Positions 7,824-16,564 of a stretch of DNA of 36,379 nt are shown here, one piece after another; position 1 is the stretch's first letter; each line of letters opens with the position of its first letter. The stretch covers positions 1 to 36,379 of the forward strand of contig DDVH01000033.1 in NCBI GenBank assembly GCA_002345215.1. Direction: 5' to 3'. This stretch comes from Anaerolineales bacterium UBA2317 (GTDB taxonomy: Bacteria; Chloroflexota; Anaerolineae; Anaerolineales; Villigracilaceae). Position numbers and translations under genes: made by a program. The notes beneath the pieces are model-generated. The model had not been told where the DNA came from. It was given only the letters and a program-made list of their open reading frames with translations, and ran no database searches.

Positions 7824-8384
7824 TTGACTAGAGATGACATTCTCGACACAGCCGCGCAAGTGTTTCGTAAAAAAGGCTTTCATGGCGCATCAATGTCAGA
7901 TATTGCTGAGGCATTAGGCGTGCAAAAAGCAAGTTTGTATCATCACGTCAAATCGAAGCAGGAGATTTTGTTAGCACTATTAGACCGTGCATTAATCATG
8001 CTAGCTAACCATATCTCCAAAATTTCTTCTGAAAACCTTCCTCCAGACCAAAAATTAAGAAAAATGATTCGCGGATATTTATCCGCATTGGCAGAAAATG
8101 CCGACCTAACTGCTGTTTTATTATTTGAACATCGTTCGTTAGATAAAAAGACTCATACCCGCCATGTCCCTCAACGAGATAAATTTGAGGCATTATGGCG
8201 CGATGTGCTTAATGAAGGGATGCGAGAAAAAATATTTCAATTGAAAGACGTAAATCTTGCTGTCCGCGCCTTGATGGGGGTGATGAATTGGACGTTAACT
8301 TGGTATCAACCGAATGGTGAAAAATCCATTGAACAAATTGCAGATGATTATTCTGATTTTATGTTGAAAGGTATGTTGAAGTAA
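7824..8384 (+). CDS. TetR/AcrR-family regulator of the fatty-acid operon
   Basis: A 186-residue regulator. Residues 4-51 are a TetR N-terminal helix-turn-helix domain, with AAQVFRKKGFHGASMSDIAE and LGVQKASLYHHVKSKQEIL. The C-terminal ligand-binding part is variable, as usual. The start is a TTG at 7824, chosen because AGGAG (7812-7816) sits seven bases upstream and because the next in-frame Met would delete part of the DNA-binding domain. It precedes the two acyl-CoA dehydrogenases, so by analogy with FadR/PsrA-type TetR proteins it probably senses an acyl-CoA. Two identical-arm palindromes on its own promoter argue for autorepression. Confidence 0.88.
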   Translation: MTRDDILDTAAQVFRKKGFHGASMSDIAEALGVQKASLYHHVKSKQEILLALLDRALIMLANHISKISSENLPPDQKLRKMIRGYLSALAENADLTAVLLFEHRSLDKKTHTRHVPQRDKFEALWRDVLNEGMREKIFQLKDVNLAVRALMGVMNWTLTWYQPNGEKSIEQIADDYSDFMLKGMLK

Positions 8385-8387
8385 CTT

Positions 8388-8436
8388 GTTGGTTTCGGTA
8401 CGCCACAAAGAGCAAGAGCGTGGCTACTCAACCAAC
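8388..8436 (+). other. Hairpin between the TetR gene and the fad genes
   Basis: Stacked stems GTTGGTT/AACCAAC (8388-8394 with 8430-8436), GGTA/TACT (8397-8400 with 8425-8428) and GCCAC/GTGGC (8402-8406 with 8420-8424). No T run follows, so it is not a normal terminator. It may set relative expression of regulator and enzymes or act as a processing site. Confidence 0.5.
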
Positions 8437-8461
8437 GATATATGAATGAAAGGAAAAATAA

Positions 8462-9559
8462 ATGTACTCATTTGAACCAAACGAAGAACAACAAATGCTC
8501 ATTGATGCAGTCAACAAATATGCCGAAAATGATTTGCGTGCATCTGCTCATGAGAATGAAGAAAATAAAGAATTGCCAAAGAAACTAATCAACAAAGGTT
8601 GGGAGATTGGTTTATTGCAAGCATCTATTCCTGAATCTTATGGCGGCTTTGGTGAACGAAATGCTGCCACCAATGTTTTAGCTTTGGAAGAAATGGCTTA
8701 TGGAGATTTAGCGGGTACGTTGGCTGTATTAACTCCGTCATTGTTTGCGACTCCAATTTTGTTGGCAGGTAGTGAAGAGCAAAAGAAAAATTATTTACCA
8801 AAAATTATTGCGGGCGAGTGGAGTCCATACACTGCGGCTCTCATTGAGATGAGTTTTGATTTTGACCCGAATGCACTTAAGACCACTGCGGAAATAAATC
8901 AAGATGAGATAACACTCAAAGGTGAAAAAGCATTTGTCCCGTATGCAAAAGAGGCGCATGAAATTTTAGTGTATGCAAATCTAAATGGCGTCACGCAAGG
9001 TTTTATCGTTCCAGAAGATTCGGTTGGCTTATCCATTTCAGAAGAACGTGAAAAGTTGATGGGATTAAATGCATTGCCGATGTATCGAGTCAAATTGGAT
9101 GATGTGAAGATTCCTGTTGCTAATCGATTAGGCGGCGCTTCTGGTCATGACTTCGAGTTGATTCTGGCTTCGTTGAGACTTGGTTCTGCATCTGCGGCAT
9201 TGGGTGTTGCAAAATCATCTTTTGAATATGCAAAAAATTATGCAAAAGAACGCGAAGCCTTTGGTGTGAAGATTGCTCAAAAACAAGCCGTAGCATTTAT
9301 GCTTGCTGAAATGCGGACTGAAATTGAAGCGATGCGTTTGTTGACGTGGGAAGCCGCGTGGAAATTAGATAACAATAAAGAAGATATTTGTGTTGCGGCG
9401 TATCTTGCTCACACAGGTGCAGTGGATATGGTAATGATGGTCACAGACCGTGGCGTGCAAATTTACGGCGGGCATGGATACATTCGTGAAAACCCTGTTG
9501 AGTTGCTCATGCGTAATGGTCGCGGATTTGCGATGTTACTTGGCTTAGCAATTGTGTAA
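8462..9559 (+). CDS. Acyl-CoA dehydrogenase-like subunit, catalytic motifs degenerate
   Basis: A 365-residue protein with the acyl-CoA dehydrogenase fold. Residues 4-115 match the N-terminal helical domain and 225-350 the C-terminal domain, including REAFGVKIAQ (264-273) and VQIYGGHGYIRENP (332-345). Two functional motifs are altered. Where active enzymes have TEPxAGSD, this has LIEMSFDFDPN (127-137). Where the catalytic Glu normally sits in YEGT, the protein ends RNGRGFAMLLGLAIV. It may be a non-catalytic partner of the next gene, which has both motifs intact, as in two-subunit acyl-CoA dehydrogenases of mycobacterial steroid pathways. The ribosome binding site is AAAGGA; the neighbour starts 11 bases after the stop. 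Confidence 0.82.
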   Translation: MYSFEPNEEQQMLIDAVNKYAENDLRASAHENEENKELPKKLINKGWEIGLLQASIPESYGGFGERNAATNVLALEEMAYGDLAGTLAVLTPSLFATPILLAGSEEQKKNYLPKIIAGEWSPYTAALIEMSFDFDPNALKTTAEINQDEITLKGEKAFVPYAKEAHEILVYANLNGVTQGFIVPEDSVGLSISEEREKLMGLNALPMYRVKLDDVKIPVANRLGGASGHDFELILASLRLGSASAALGVAKSSFEYAKNYAKEREAFGVKIAQKQAVAFMLAEMRTEIEAMRLLTWEAAWKLDNNKEDICVAAYLAHTGAVDMVMMVTDRGVQIYGGHGYIRENPVELLMRNGRGFAMLLGLAIV

Positions 9560-9570
9560 AGGAAATAAAA

Positions 9571-10827
9571 ATGACAATAGAATTTGAAGCACCCAAACCG
9601 ATAGCGAATCAACAAGTGATGTTGAAAACAGTTGCAGAAAATATGATGCGACCAATTTCACGCGAGTTTGATGAAAACGAACATGATATTCCATGGAGCT
9701 ATGTGGAGTTTATGCACATGGCGATGAAAGCTGCTGGTGGCGGTGGTGGATTAACTGTCACTGAAAAGCCACAAGAAGGCGATGAAAAACGTCCGCCGAT
9801 TGGTTATCAAAAATTAGCAACTCAAATTGAAATGCTTGCTTGGGGTGATGTTGGTATGTATTTGATTACTCCTGGTGGCGGACTCGGTGCGGCGGCTGTT
9901 GCGGCGGCTGGAACACCTGAACAAAAAGAAAAATTTCTTACAAGATTTAATAGTGATATTCCAACATATGCCGCGATGTGTATGACCGAACCTGGGGCGG
10001 GCTCAGATACATCAGCGATTCGTACGCGCGCTGTGTTAGATGAAAAGACAAATGAATGGGTCATTAATGGTGAAAAGATTTTCGTCACAGGCGGTGATAA
10101 GTCATTTACTGAATATGAAAAGCTTGGCAAAGGTTTTATCGTTGTTTGGGCAAGCATTGACCCTACTGCAGGGCGTGCTGGTATGCGTGCTTTTGTAGTC
10201 GAAAGTGGAACGGCTGGAGTAAAGATCAATAAACTTGAAAAGAAAATGGGTATTCGAGTCAGTGACACTGCCGCGATTTCTTTAGTAGATGTAAGAGTCC
10301 CATTTGAAAATATGTTGGGAAGTGCGACTGTAGAAAAAAATAACACAGGTTTTCGCGGAGCAATGGCAACTTTTGATGCGACTCGTCCCTTGGTAGCAGC
10401 ATCGGGTTTGGGCGTAGCCAGAGCCGCACTTGAATTCCTCAAAGAAAAATTAGAAGAGAACGGAGTCAAAATCCACTATGGATTGCCACGTCAAAAATTA
10501 TCGAATATTGAACGTGAAGTCATTGATATGGAAATCATGCTCAAGTCTGCATGGTTGATGACGTTGAAAGCGGTTTGGATGGCAGATAATAAAAAATCAA
10601 ATGCGCTTGAGTCTTCGATGAGCAAGGTCAAAGCTGGAGATGTGACCACGAAGATTACACAAAAAGCTGTTGAGATTTTAGGACCGATTGGTTACAGCCG
10701 CGAATTCCTTTTGGAAAAATGGATGCGTGATGCCAAGATCACTGATATTTATGAAGGTACAGGTCAAATCAATAGACTTGTGGTTGCAAGACAGATTTTA
10801 GGTTACAGCGGAAAAGAGTTGAGATAA
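9571..10827 (+). CDS. Acyl-CoA dehydrogenase, catalytic
   Basis: Flavin-dependent enzyme introducing the alpha-beta double bond into acyl-CoA, the first step of beta-oxidation, passing electrons to an electron-transfer flavoprotein. At 418 residues it is slightly longer than average. TEPGAGSD (139-146) of the flavin/substrate site is intact, and the C-terminal TDIYEGTGQINRLV (391-404) contains the expected catalytic base E395. A glycine-rich insertion (AAGGGGGL, 54-61) and a PGGGLGAAAVAAAG stretch (101-114) line the N-terminal helical domain. Chain-length preference cannot be read. It is preceded by an AAGGA ribosome binding site and followed two bases later by fadN. Confidence 0.92.
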   Translation: MTIEFEAPKPIANQQVMLKTVAENMMRPISREFDENEHDIPWSYVEFMHMAMKAAGGGGGLTVTEKPQEGDEKRPPIGYQKLATQIEMLAWGDVGMYLITPGGGLGAAAVAAAGTPEQKEKFLTRFNSDIPTYAAMCMTEPGAGSDTSAIRTRAVLDEKTNEWVINGEKIFVTGGDKSFTEYEKLGKGFIVVWASIDPTAGRAGMRAFVVESGTAGVKINKLEKKMGIRVSDTAAISLVDVRVPFENMLGSATVEKNNTGFRGAMATFDATRPLVAASGLGVARAALEFLKEKLEENGVKIHYGLPRQKLSNIEREVIDMEIMLKSAWLMTLKAVWMADNKKSNALESSMSKVKAGDVTTKITQKAVEILGPIGYSREFLLEKWMRDAKITDIYEGTGQINRLVVARQILGYSGKELR

Positions 10828-10829
10828 CT

Positions 10830-13211
10830 ATGAAATATAAAATCAACAAAGCAGTTGTCATCGGTTCTGGCACAATGGGCGCGGCGATTGCGGCGCATTT
10901 GGCAAACATTGGCGTGCCTGTTACTTTGCTCGATATTGTAGCAAAAGACTCACCTGACAAAAATAAAATTGTCAAAGAAGGCTGGGAGCGTTGTATAAAA
11001 GCCAAACCTGCCAATTTGATGTCTGATGAATTGAAGTCATTGGTGACGCTTGGAAATTTAGAAGATGATTTCAATGCAGTCGCCGAAGCCGATTGGATTT
11101 TGGAAGCAATTATTGAGAATTTAGAAATTAAAAAACAATTGATGATCCGTATTGATGAAATCAGAAAACCGACTGCGATTGTTTCTACAAATACTTCTGG
11201 AATTCCTGTTCATGCGATTGCAGAAGGTCGTTCGAAAGAATTCAAGAAACATTTTCTCGGGACGCATTTTTTCAATCCGCCACGATATTTGAAATTGCTG
11301 GAAATTATTCCAACAAACGATACATCCAAAGATGTGGTTGAGTTCATGTCTCATTTTGGTGAATATCGTTTGGGCAAAGGCGTTGTGCTTTGTAAAGATA
11401 CGCCAAACTTTATTGGCAATCGTGTTGCCTTTGGAACTGGCGCGTTTGCAATGGATTTCATTCTCAACAATGGATATACCGTTGTTGAAGTAGACGCTCT
11501 GACTGGACCTTTGATGGGTCGCCCAAAGACGGCAACATTCCGCCTCATTGACTTAGTGGGAGTTGATGTGTGGCATCATGTGGGTGCCAATCTTGAGCCG
11601 TTGATTCCGCACGATAAGTTGGGTCAAAAATATTTAGCTTCTGAAAAACCGAAGAAGTTAATGGATACCTTGCTTGAAAGAAAATGGCTTGGCAATAAAA
11701 CCAAAGTTGGTTTTTATAAGGAAGTCCGTAATGCAGAAGGTAAAAAAGAATTTTATTCTTTAGATTTGAATACACTTGAACATGTGCCGCCAACAAAACC
11801 ACGCTTTGACTCTGTCAAGGCGACGAAAGATGTTGAAGATTTAGCTGGCAGGTTGAAGGTCATGTTAGAAGCGGATGATAAAGCTGCGAAATTAGTCAAA
11901 GCGTTGACCTATCAATCTTTCCAATATTCATCATCCATCATTCCTGAAGTTGCAGATACGGTGAAGCCTTTGGACGATGCGGTGCGTTGGGGTTTTTCAC
12001 ATGAAGCGGGTGCGTTTGAAATTTGGGACATGCTCGGCGTGAAAGATGTTGTGAAAAAAATGAAAGCGGAAGGTTACGCGCCTGCGAAGTGGGTAGATGA
12101 AATGTTGAAGGCTGGCGTTGAGACATTTTATCAATACAAAGGCAATAATAAAGTTGGTGTGTACGATGTAACCAAGAAAAAATATATCAAGTTGAAACAA
12201 GATGATAATTTTGTTTTCCTGAAAAATTTACGTGGCACGAAAAAAGAAGTCAATAAAAATGCTGGTGCATCATTGTTTGATATTGGCGATGGTGTTGGAT
12301 TGGTTGAATTTCATACCAAGATGAATGCATTGGATGATGATATTTCAGCGATTGTCACCGAAGCAATGGACAGACTCGAAACTGATTTTGATGGTTTGGT
12401 GGTTGGCAATGAAGGCGAACATTTTAGTGCAGGTGCTAATTTATTTATGGTTGTAGTTGCCAGTCAACAAGGCATGTGGGATCAATTGGATGAAGCGATT
12501 CGTAAATTGCAAAATATGAACATGCGAATGCGTTATTCACCGAAACCAATTGTGGTCACTCCTGCGGGTTATACATTGGGTGGTGGATGTGAAATCACAA
12601 TGCATGCTTCACGAGTTGTTGCTGCGGCTGAATCTTATATTGGATTGGTTGAATTAGGTGCAGGTGTGATACCTGCAGGTGCAGGCACAAAAGAATATAT
12701 GCGTCGCTTGATTAACCCCGCGATGAAAACAGAACACGCCGAAGCACTTCCATTTTTACAAAAAGCATTTTTGCAAATTGGACAAGCCAAAGTTGCAACA
12801 TCTGCAGAAGAAGCGCGTGGCATGGCAATATTGAATCCGCAAGATAGAGTGATTGCAAATCGTGACCATTTACTGACCGAAGCCAAACGCGAAGTATTAC
12901 ATTTGATTAATTCAGGCTATCGCGCACCCGCACCAGAATCGATTTATGCGGCTGGGCGTGATTATCTTGGTGCGTTGCGAGTCGGAACATTTATGTTCAA
13001 AGAAGGCAATTATATTTCCGAATACGATAATCACATCGCTAATAAACTTGCATATATTATGTGCGGTGGTGATTTAACTCGCGGCACTTGGGTATCCGAA
13101 CAATATATTTTAGATTTGGAACGCGAAGCATTTTTGTCATTGTGTGGTGAAGAGAAAACACAAGCAAGAATGTGGAGTATTTTACAAACTGGAAAGCCTC
13201 TACGGAATTAG
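10830..13211 (+). CDS. fadN: FadN-type 3-hydroxyacyl-CoA dehydrogenase / enoyl-CoA hydratase
   Basis: Bifunctional beta-oxidation enzyme that hydrates enoyl-CoA and oxidises the 3-hydroxyacyl-CoA with NAD. At 793 residues it matches Bacillus FadN (about 790) and has that order, dehydrogenase first, opposite to E. coli FadB. Dehydrogenase: GSGTMG (12-17), STNTSG (119-124) and catalytic H146 in GTHFFNPPRY with E158. The crotonase-type hydratase part (about 485-700) has the oxyanion segment EHFSAGANLFM (530-540), E588 in LGGGCEI and E608 in VELGAGVIPAGAG, the positions of the two catalytic glutamates. It starts two bases after the acyl-CoA dehydrogenase stop, indicating translational coupling. 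Confidence 0.93.
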   Translation: MKYKINKAVVIGSGTMGAAIAAHLANIGVPVTLLDIVAKDSPDKNKIVKEGWERCIKAKPANLMSDELKSLVTLGNLEDDFNAVAEADWILEAIIENLEIKKQLMIRIDEIRKPTAIVSTNTSGIPVHAIAEGRSKEFKKHFLGTHFFNPPRYLKLLEIIPTNDTSKDVVEFMSHFGEYRLGKGVVLCKDTPNFIGNRVAFGTGAFAMDFILNNGYTVVEVDALTGPLMGRPKTATFRLIDLVGVDVWHHVGANLEPLIPHDKLGQKYLASEKPKKLMDTLLERKWLGNKTKVGFYKEVRNAEGKKEFYSLDLNTLEHVPPTKPRFDSVKATKDVEDLAGRLKVMLEADDKAAKLVKALTYQSFQYSSSIIPEVADTVKPLDDAVRWGFSHEAGAFEIWDMLGVKDVVKKMKAEGYAPAKWVDEMLKAGVETFYQYKGNNKVGVYDVTKKKYIKLKQDDNFVFLKNLRGTKKEVNKNAGASLFDIGDGVGLVEFHTKMNALDDDISAIVTEAMDRLETDFDGLVVGNEGEHFSAGANLFMVVVASQQGMWDQLDEAIRKLQNMNMRMRYSPKPIVVTPAGYTLGGGCEITMHASRVVAAAESYIGLVELGAGVIPAGAGTKEYMRRLINPAMKTEHAEALPFLQKAFLQIGQAKVATSAEEARGMAILNPQDRVIANRDHLLTEAKREVLHLINSGYRAPAPESIYAAGRDYLGALRVGTFMFKEGNYISEYDNHIANKLAYIMCGGDLTRGTWVSEQYILDLEREAFLSLCGEEKTQARMWSILQTGKPLRN

Positions 13212-13219
13212 GAGTAAAC

Positions 13220-14401
13220 ATGAAAGAAGCAGTTATTGTAAGTGCAGTAAGAACACCAGTCGGTAAAGCAAAACGCGGAGGACTCACTACAGTTCGTCCT
13301 GATGATATGATGGCGAATGTCATCAAAGAATTATTGAATCGCACACCGAATCTTGACCCAAACCAAATTGATGATGTTGTCATTGGCTGTGCTTTCCCCG
13401 AAGGTGAGCAAGGTCTCAACATGGCACGCATGATTGCGTTGCGTGCTGGCTTGCCAGATACAGTTCCTGCTGAAACCATCAATCGTTATTGCGCTTCGGG
13501 CGTGCAATCTATTGCGCATGTTGCTAATGCGATTCAATCAAATCAAATTGAAATTGGAATTGCAGGTGGTGCTGAATCAATGACTATGATTCCGATGACA
13601 GGATTTAAATTTTCACCTAATCCATATTTCGCGCAGGATTTACCGCACTATTACACAAACATGGGTTTGACTGCTGAAAATGTTTCCGTGAAGTATGGCA
13701 TCAGCCGTGATGACCAAGATGCCTTTGCATTGCGAAGTAACCAACGCGCTTCTTCCGCAGTTCAAGCTGGTCTCTTCGACCCAGAAATTGTCCCACTTGA
13801 GGTAGAAGTTGTGGATTATGCCGATGGTAAAACTGTGAAGAAATCTTACACAGTGAAGAAAGATGAAGGTCCTCGTGGTGATTCGACTTTGGAAGCATTA
13901 TCAAAATTGAAACCCGCTTTCAAAGATGGAGGAGTTGTCACCGCGGGCAATTCAAGCCAAATGTCAGATGGTGCGGCGGGTGTTGTGGTCATGTCTGCTG
14001 AAAAAGCACAGGAATTAAATCTCAAACCATTGGCGCGATTTGTATCCTTTGCAGTGGGCGGTGTGGCACCTGAATTGATGGGAATTGGTCCGATTGTTGC
14101 AATTCCAAAAGCGTTGAAGATTGCTGGACTTTCAATAAACGATATTGATTTGATAGAATTGAATGAAGCCTTTGCCGCGCAAGCATTGGCAGTAATAAGA
14201 ACTTTAGAAATTGATCCAGAAAAAGTTAATGTCAACGGTGGCGCGATTGCTTTGGGTCATCCGCTTGGATGCACAGGTTCAAAATTAACCACGCAATTGA
14301 TTTACGAAATGGGTCGCCGCAAATCCAAATATGGAATGGTGACGATGTGTATCGGTGGTGGAATGGGTGCCGCCGCAATATTTGAAAATTTGCAGAATTA
14401 A
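13220..14401 (+). CDS. fadA: Acetyl-CoA acyltransferase (thiolase)
   Basis: Thiolase cleaving 3-ketoacyl-CoA to acetyl-CoA and a shortened acyl-CoA, the last beta-oxidation step. From the ATG at 13220 the product is 393 residues, the usual length. Catalytic residues are visible: nucleophile C91 in NRYCASGVQS, H347 in ALGHPLGCTG and C377 in MCIGGGMG. Upstream in-frame extension exists, but this ATG has an AGGAG at 13210-13214 and gives the standard thiolase N-terminus KEAVIVSAVRTPVG. The gene follows fadN by eight bases. Confidence 0.95.
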   Translation: MKEAVIVSAVRTPVGKAKRGGLTTVRPDDMMANVIKELLNRTPNLDPNQIDDVVIGCAFPEGEQGLNMARMIALRAGLPDTVPAETINRYCASGVQSIAHVANAIQSNQIEIGIAGGAESMTMIPMTGFKFSPNPYFAQDLPHYYTNMGLTAENVSVKYGISRDDQDAFALRSNQRASSAVQAGLFDPEIVPLEVEVVDYADGKTVKKSYTVKKDEGPRGDSTLEALSKLKPAFKDGGVVTAGNSSQMSDGAAGVVVMSAEKAQELNLKPLARFVSFAVGGVAPELMGIGPIVAIPKALKIAGLSINDIDLIELNEAFAAQALAVIRTLEIDPEKVNVNGGAIALGHPLGCTGSKLTTQLIYEMGRRKSKYGMVTMCIGGGMGAAAIFENLQN

Positions 14402-14406
14402 TTAAC

Positions 14407-14468
14407 GTAGGGGCGAGGTTATCTCGCCCTTGCGTTGCATTAATTGGGCAGGAAAACCCTGCCCCTAC
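14407..14468. repeat. GTAGGGGC double-hairpin palindromic repeat
   Basis: A 62-bp element bounded by GTAGGGGC and GCCCCTAC, enclosing two hairpins: GGGCGAG/CTCGCCC (14411-14417 with 14423-14429) and GGGCAGG/CCTGCCC (14446-14452 with 14458-14464). It fills most of the gap between fadA and the SCP2 gene. The architecture matches REP/BIME-type or miniature mobile elements. Confidence 0.8.
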
Positions 14469-14493
14469 AAAACAATAACAAGGAGAAAATAAA

Positions 14494-14820
14494 ATGCCAT
14501 TAACAGTTGCACAACTTATGGAAAAAATGCCTGGTGCATTTATCCCCGAAAAAGCCGCAGGTTTAGATGCGGTGATTCAATTCAAATTCACAGGTGCTGA
14601 AGCAGGTGATTGGTATGCCGTTATCAAAGACGGCAAAGTGGAAGTATCTAAAGGTGAACATGCTTCACCGAAAATGACTCTCACTGCTGATTCTGCTGAT
14701 TATGTCAAAATTTTCACTGGCGAAATTGACGGGATGCAGGCTTTCATGCAAGGGAAACTGAAACTTGCAGGCGATTTGAACCTTGCTATGAAACTGACTC
14801 AGATGTTTAAGATTAAGTAA
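14494..14820 (+). CDS. SCP2 sterol-binding domain protein
   Basis: A 108-residue single-domain protein of the SCP2 lipid-carrier family, which binds acyl chains, acyl-CoA or isoprenoids in a hydrophobic tunnel. The family pattern is visible: AVIQFKFTGAEAGDWYAVIK, then DGKVEVSKGEHASPKMTLTA, and the ending ADYVKIFTGEIDGMQAFMQG with KLAGDLNLAMKL. A strong AAGGAG precedes the ATG. Its place behind the fad genes suggests a soluble carrier for fatty acyl intermediates, although the palindromic repeat between them may limit co-transcription. The following hairpin ends the unit. Confidence 0.9.
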   Translation: MPLTVAQLMEKMPGAFIPEKAAGLDAVIQFKFTGAEAGDWYAVIKDGKVEVSKGEHASPKMTLTADSADYVKIFTGEIDGMQAFMQGKLKLAGDLNLAMKLTQMFKIK

Positions 14821-14835
14821 ACACGAATCTGCTGT

Positions 14836-14871
14836 AAAATAAATCCAACCAAACAAGTTGGATTTATTTTA
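14836..14871. terminator. Terminator after the SCP2 gene
   Basis: Perfect 14-bp stem (14836-14849 with 14857-14870), loop CAAACAA, the distal arm ending in a T-rich tract. It closes the fatty-acid block 15 bases after the SCP2 stop. Confidence 0.85.
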
Positions 14872-14885
14872 TTAAAGGAGTCATC

Positions 14886-15644
14886 ATGGATTATTCTACT
14901 TGGTGGACGGTGGGTGGATTTGTTTGCCTTATTATGCTTGGTTTGGTGATTGTTGCACCAGGTTTTTATTTCGGCTATTTGGTATCGAAGAGAGCTAGAG
15001 AGGAACGAGAAAAACTTGAAGCCGAAAAACAATCTCTTCGCGAAAATGGTGGAGTTTTAGCACCAGCAATCATTGTTTCTGCAAAGAGTAAAGGTGTTAG
15101 GGATAAAAGATTTGTCAAGTTGGAGTATGAAGTAAATGTACAACCAGATGGGTTTTTACCCTTTCGTGCAAAATTTCGAGATGAAGTATACAGAAGCGGC
15201 TATTCAATATTCAATTATGAATTGATGGGCGAAGCGGGTCGAAAGATATGGGTGCTTTACGACCCAAACAATACCTCGCGGGTATATCTTGACCATTATG
15301 ATGAGCAACATGAAGAAGCTATACTAAGTGCTCGCAGAGCGGAATTTAATAAACTAACGGAAAATAATGAAGAACTGAAAAAACGAGGTGAACCAGCGGA
15401 AGCAGTCATTACAAGGGTAGATGATTTAGAGTTGCCGTACCCAGCTAAAGGGTCAAGAGCGATGCGGATAGAATTTAAAATCACGCCTGTATCTGGGGCG
15501 AGCTTTACATCAGAAGGTAATTTTCTGATTGGGGATTCTGCTATCGAGAAATATTCTGTGGGTAAAAAGGTGTATGTTCGCTTTGACCCGCTTAAACCTG
15601 AAAATGCGGTCTTAGATAGTGAACGTAACAAGTTGATTAATTAA
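14886..15644 (+). CDS. Membrane-anchored protein with a duplicated beta domain
   Basis: A 252-residue protein without a firm family. One membrane helix (about 9-34) is followed by a charged helical stretch (KRAREEREKLEAEKQSL). Two copies of one domain follow, at about 54-137 and 167-246. Both begin with a charged helix then APAIIVSAK or AEAVITRVD, contain a strand near FVKLEYEV or MRIEFKIT, and end IWVLYDPNNTSRVYLD or VYVRFDPLKPENAVLD. The pattern of a short strand then [V/L]YDP recalls DUF3592-like proteins, but I would not assign it. An AAGGAG precedes the ATG at 14886, just behind the terminator hairpin. Confidence 0.7.
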   Translation: MDYSTWWTVGGFVCLIMLGLVIVAPGFYFGYLVSKRAREEREKLEAEKQSLRENGGVLAPAIIVSAKSKGVRDKRFVKLEYEVNVQPDGFLPFRAKFRDEVYRSGYSIFNYELMGEAGRKIWVLYDPNNTSRVYLDHYDEQHEEAILSARRAEFNKLTENNEELKKRGEPAEAVITRVDDLELPYPAKGSRAMRIEFKITPVSGASFTSEGNFLIGDSAIEKYSVGKKVYVRFDPLKPENAVLDSERNKLIN

Positions 15645-15727
15645 GATATTAAATTATAGTTTTAGGCTTTCCCATTTTTTCACTTATCCATTAAAATTGA
15701 AATTATCTTTTATTAGGAGCATATACC

Positions 15728-16561
15728 GTGGACTTTAGTTGGATTTCACAACCCGAAACATGGATTGCATTTATCACATTGATTGCATTGGAACTGGTAC
15801 TAGGTGTAGATAATGTAATCTTTATCTCAATTCTTGCAGGAAAACTGCCTGCCCATCAACAACAACGCGCCCGTACGACTGGCATTGCACTTGCTGTTAT
15901 TACCCGTATTTTGTTGTTATTCTCTCTTTCATGGATTATCAACCTTACTGAACCCATATTTTCTATCCCCTGGTTTGGCAATGACGTGATTGATATTTCT
16001 GGACGTGACTTAATTCTCCTAGCTGGTGGTCTCTTCTTAATTTGGAAAAGCACCCGCGAAATTCATGACAAGCTTGAAGGTGAAGAGGGCCATGCCTCTG
16101 CAAAAGTTGGTGCCACCTTTGCTAGTGTGATTATTCAAATATTGTTGTTAGATGTTGTCTTTTCTCTAGATTCTGTGATTACAGCTGTTGGCATGGTAGA
16201 TCATATTGAAATAATGATCGTCGCTGTGATTGCCGCGGCATTGGTAATGATTTTCACCGCTGGTCCAATTTCAAGTTTTGTTGAGAAACATCCAACCATC
16301 AAAATTCTAGCTTTAAGTTTCTTGCTTCTAATTGGCTTTACATTAATTGTAGAAGGTTTACATGTGCATATCCCCAAAGGATATATTTACTTCGCTATGG
16401 GCTTCTCAATTTTTGTGGAATTTCTTAACTTACGTGTTCGTCAAAAACCTGCCGAACCTGTTCAATTGCGAACAGCCTATGTTCCAGAAACTGGAAGTCT
16501 CCAGCCTGTTTCAGCCAAATCTACTGTTAAGAAGACAAAGCCTAAAAGCAAAAAGAAATAA
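15728..16561 (+). CDS. TerC-family integral membrane protein
   Basis: A 277-residue protein with seven predicted membrane helices. The TerC signatures are present: LELVLGVDNVIFISILAGKL (21-40) and LLLDVVFSLDSVITAVGM (about 138-155), whose buried acidic residues are thought to handle metal ions. TerC relatives export manganese or calcium or assist metallation of secreted proteins; which applies here is unknown. The last 40 residues are lysine-rich and cytoplasmic (KKTKPKSKKK). The start is a GTG at 15728 with AGGAG eight to nine bases upstream. The 83-base leader shows no recognisable manganese (yybP-ykoY) riboswitch. Confidence 0.88.
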   Translation: MDFSWISQPETWIAFITLIALELVLGVDNVIFISILAGKLPAHQQQRARTTGIALAVITRILLLFSLSWIINLTEPIFSIPWFGNDVIDISGRDLILLAGGLFLIWKSTREIHDKLEGEEGHASAKVGATFASVIIQILLLDVVFSLDSVITAVGMVDHIEIMIVAVIAAALVMIFTAGPISSFVEKHPTIKILALSFLLLIGFTLIVEGLHVHIPKGYIYFAMGFSIFVEFLNLRVRQKPAEPVQLRTAYVPETGSLQPVSAKSTVKKTKPKSKKK

Positions 16562-16564
16562 ATT

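Noticed and set aside
8388..8436. Terminator ending the TetR transcript
   Set aside because: The hairpin has no following T run, and the fad genes show no separate strong promoter after it.
9822..10469. 215-residue minus-strand frame opposite the acyl-CoA dehydrogenase
   Set aside because: Low-complexity Ser/Pro/Ala-rich translation typical of the antisense of a coding gene whose sense frame has full family motifs.
15645..15727. Manganese riboswitch before terC
   Set aside because: TerC genes are often behind yybP-ykoY riboswitches, but this 83-base AT-rich leader has no stem pattern resembling one.
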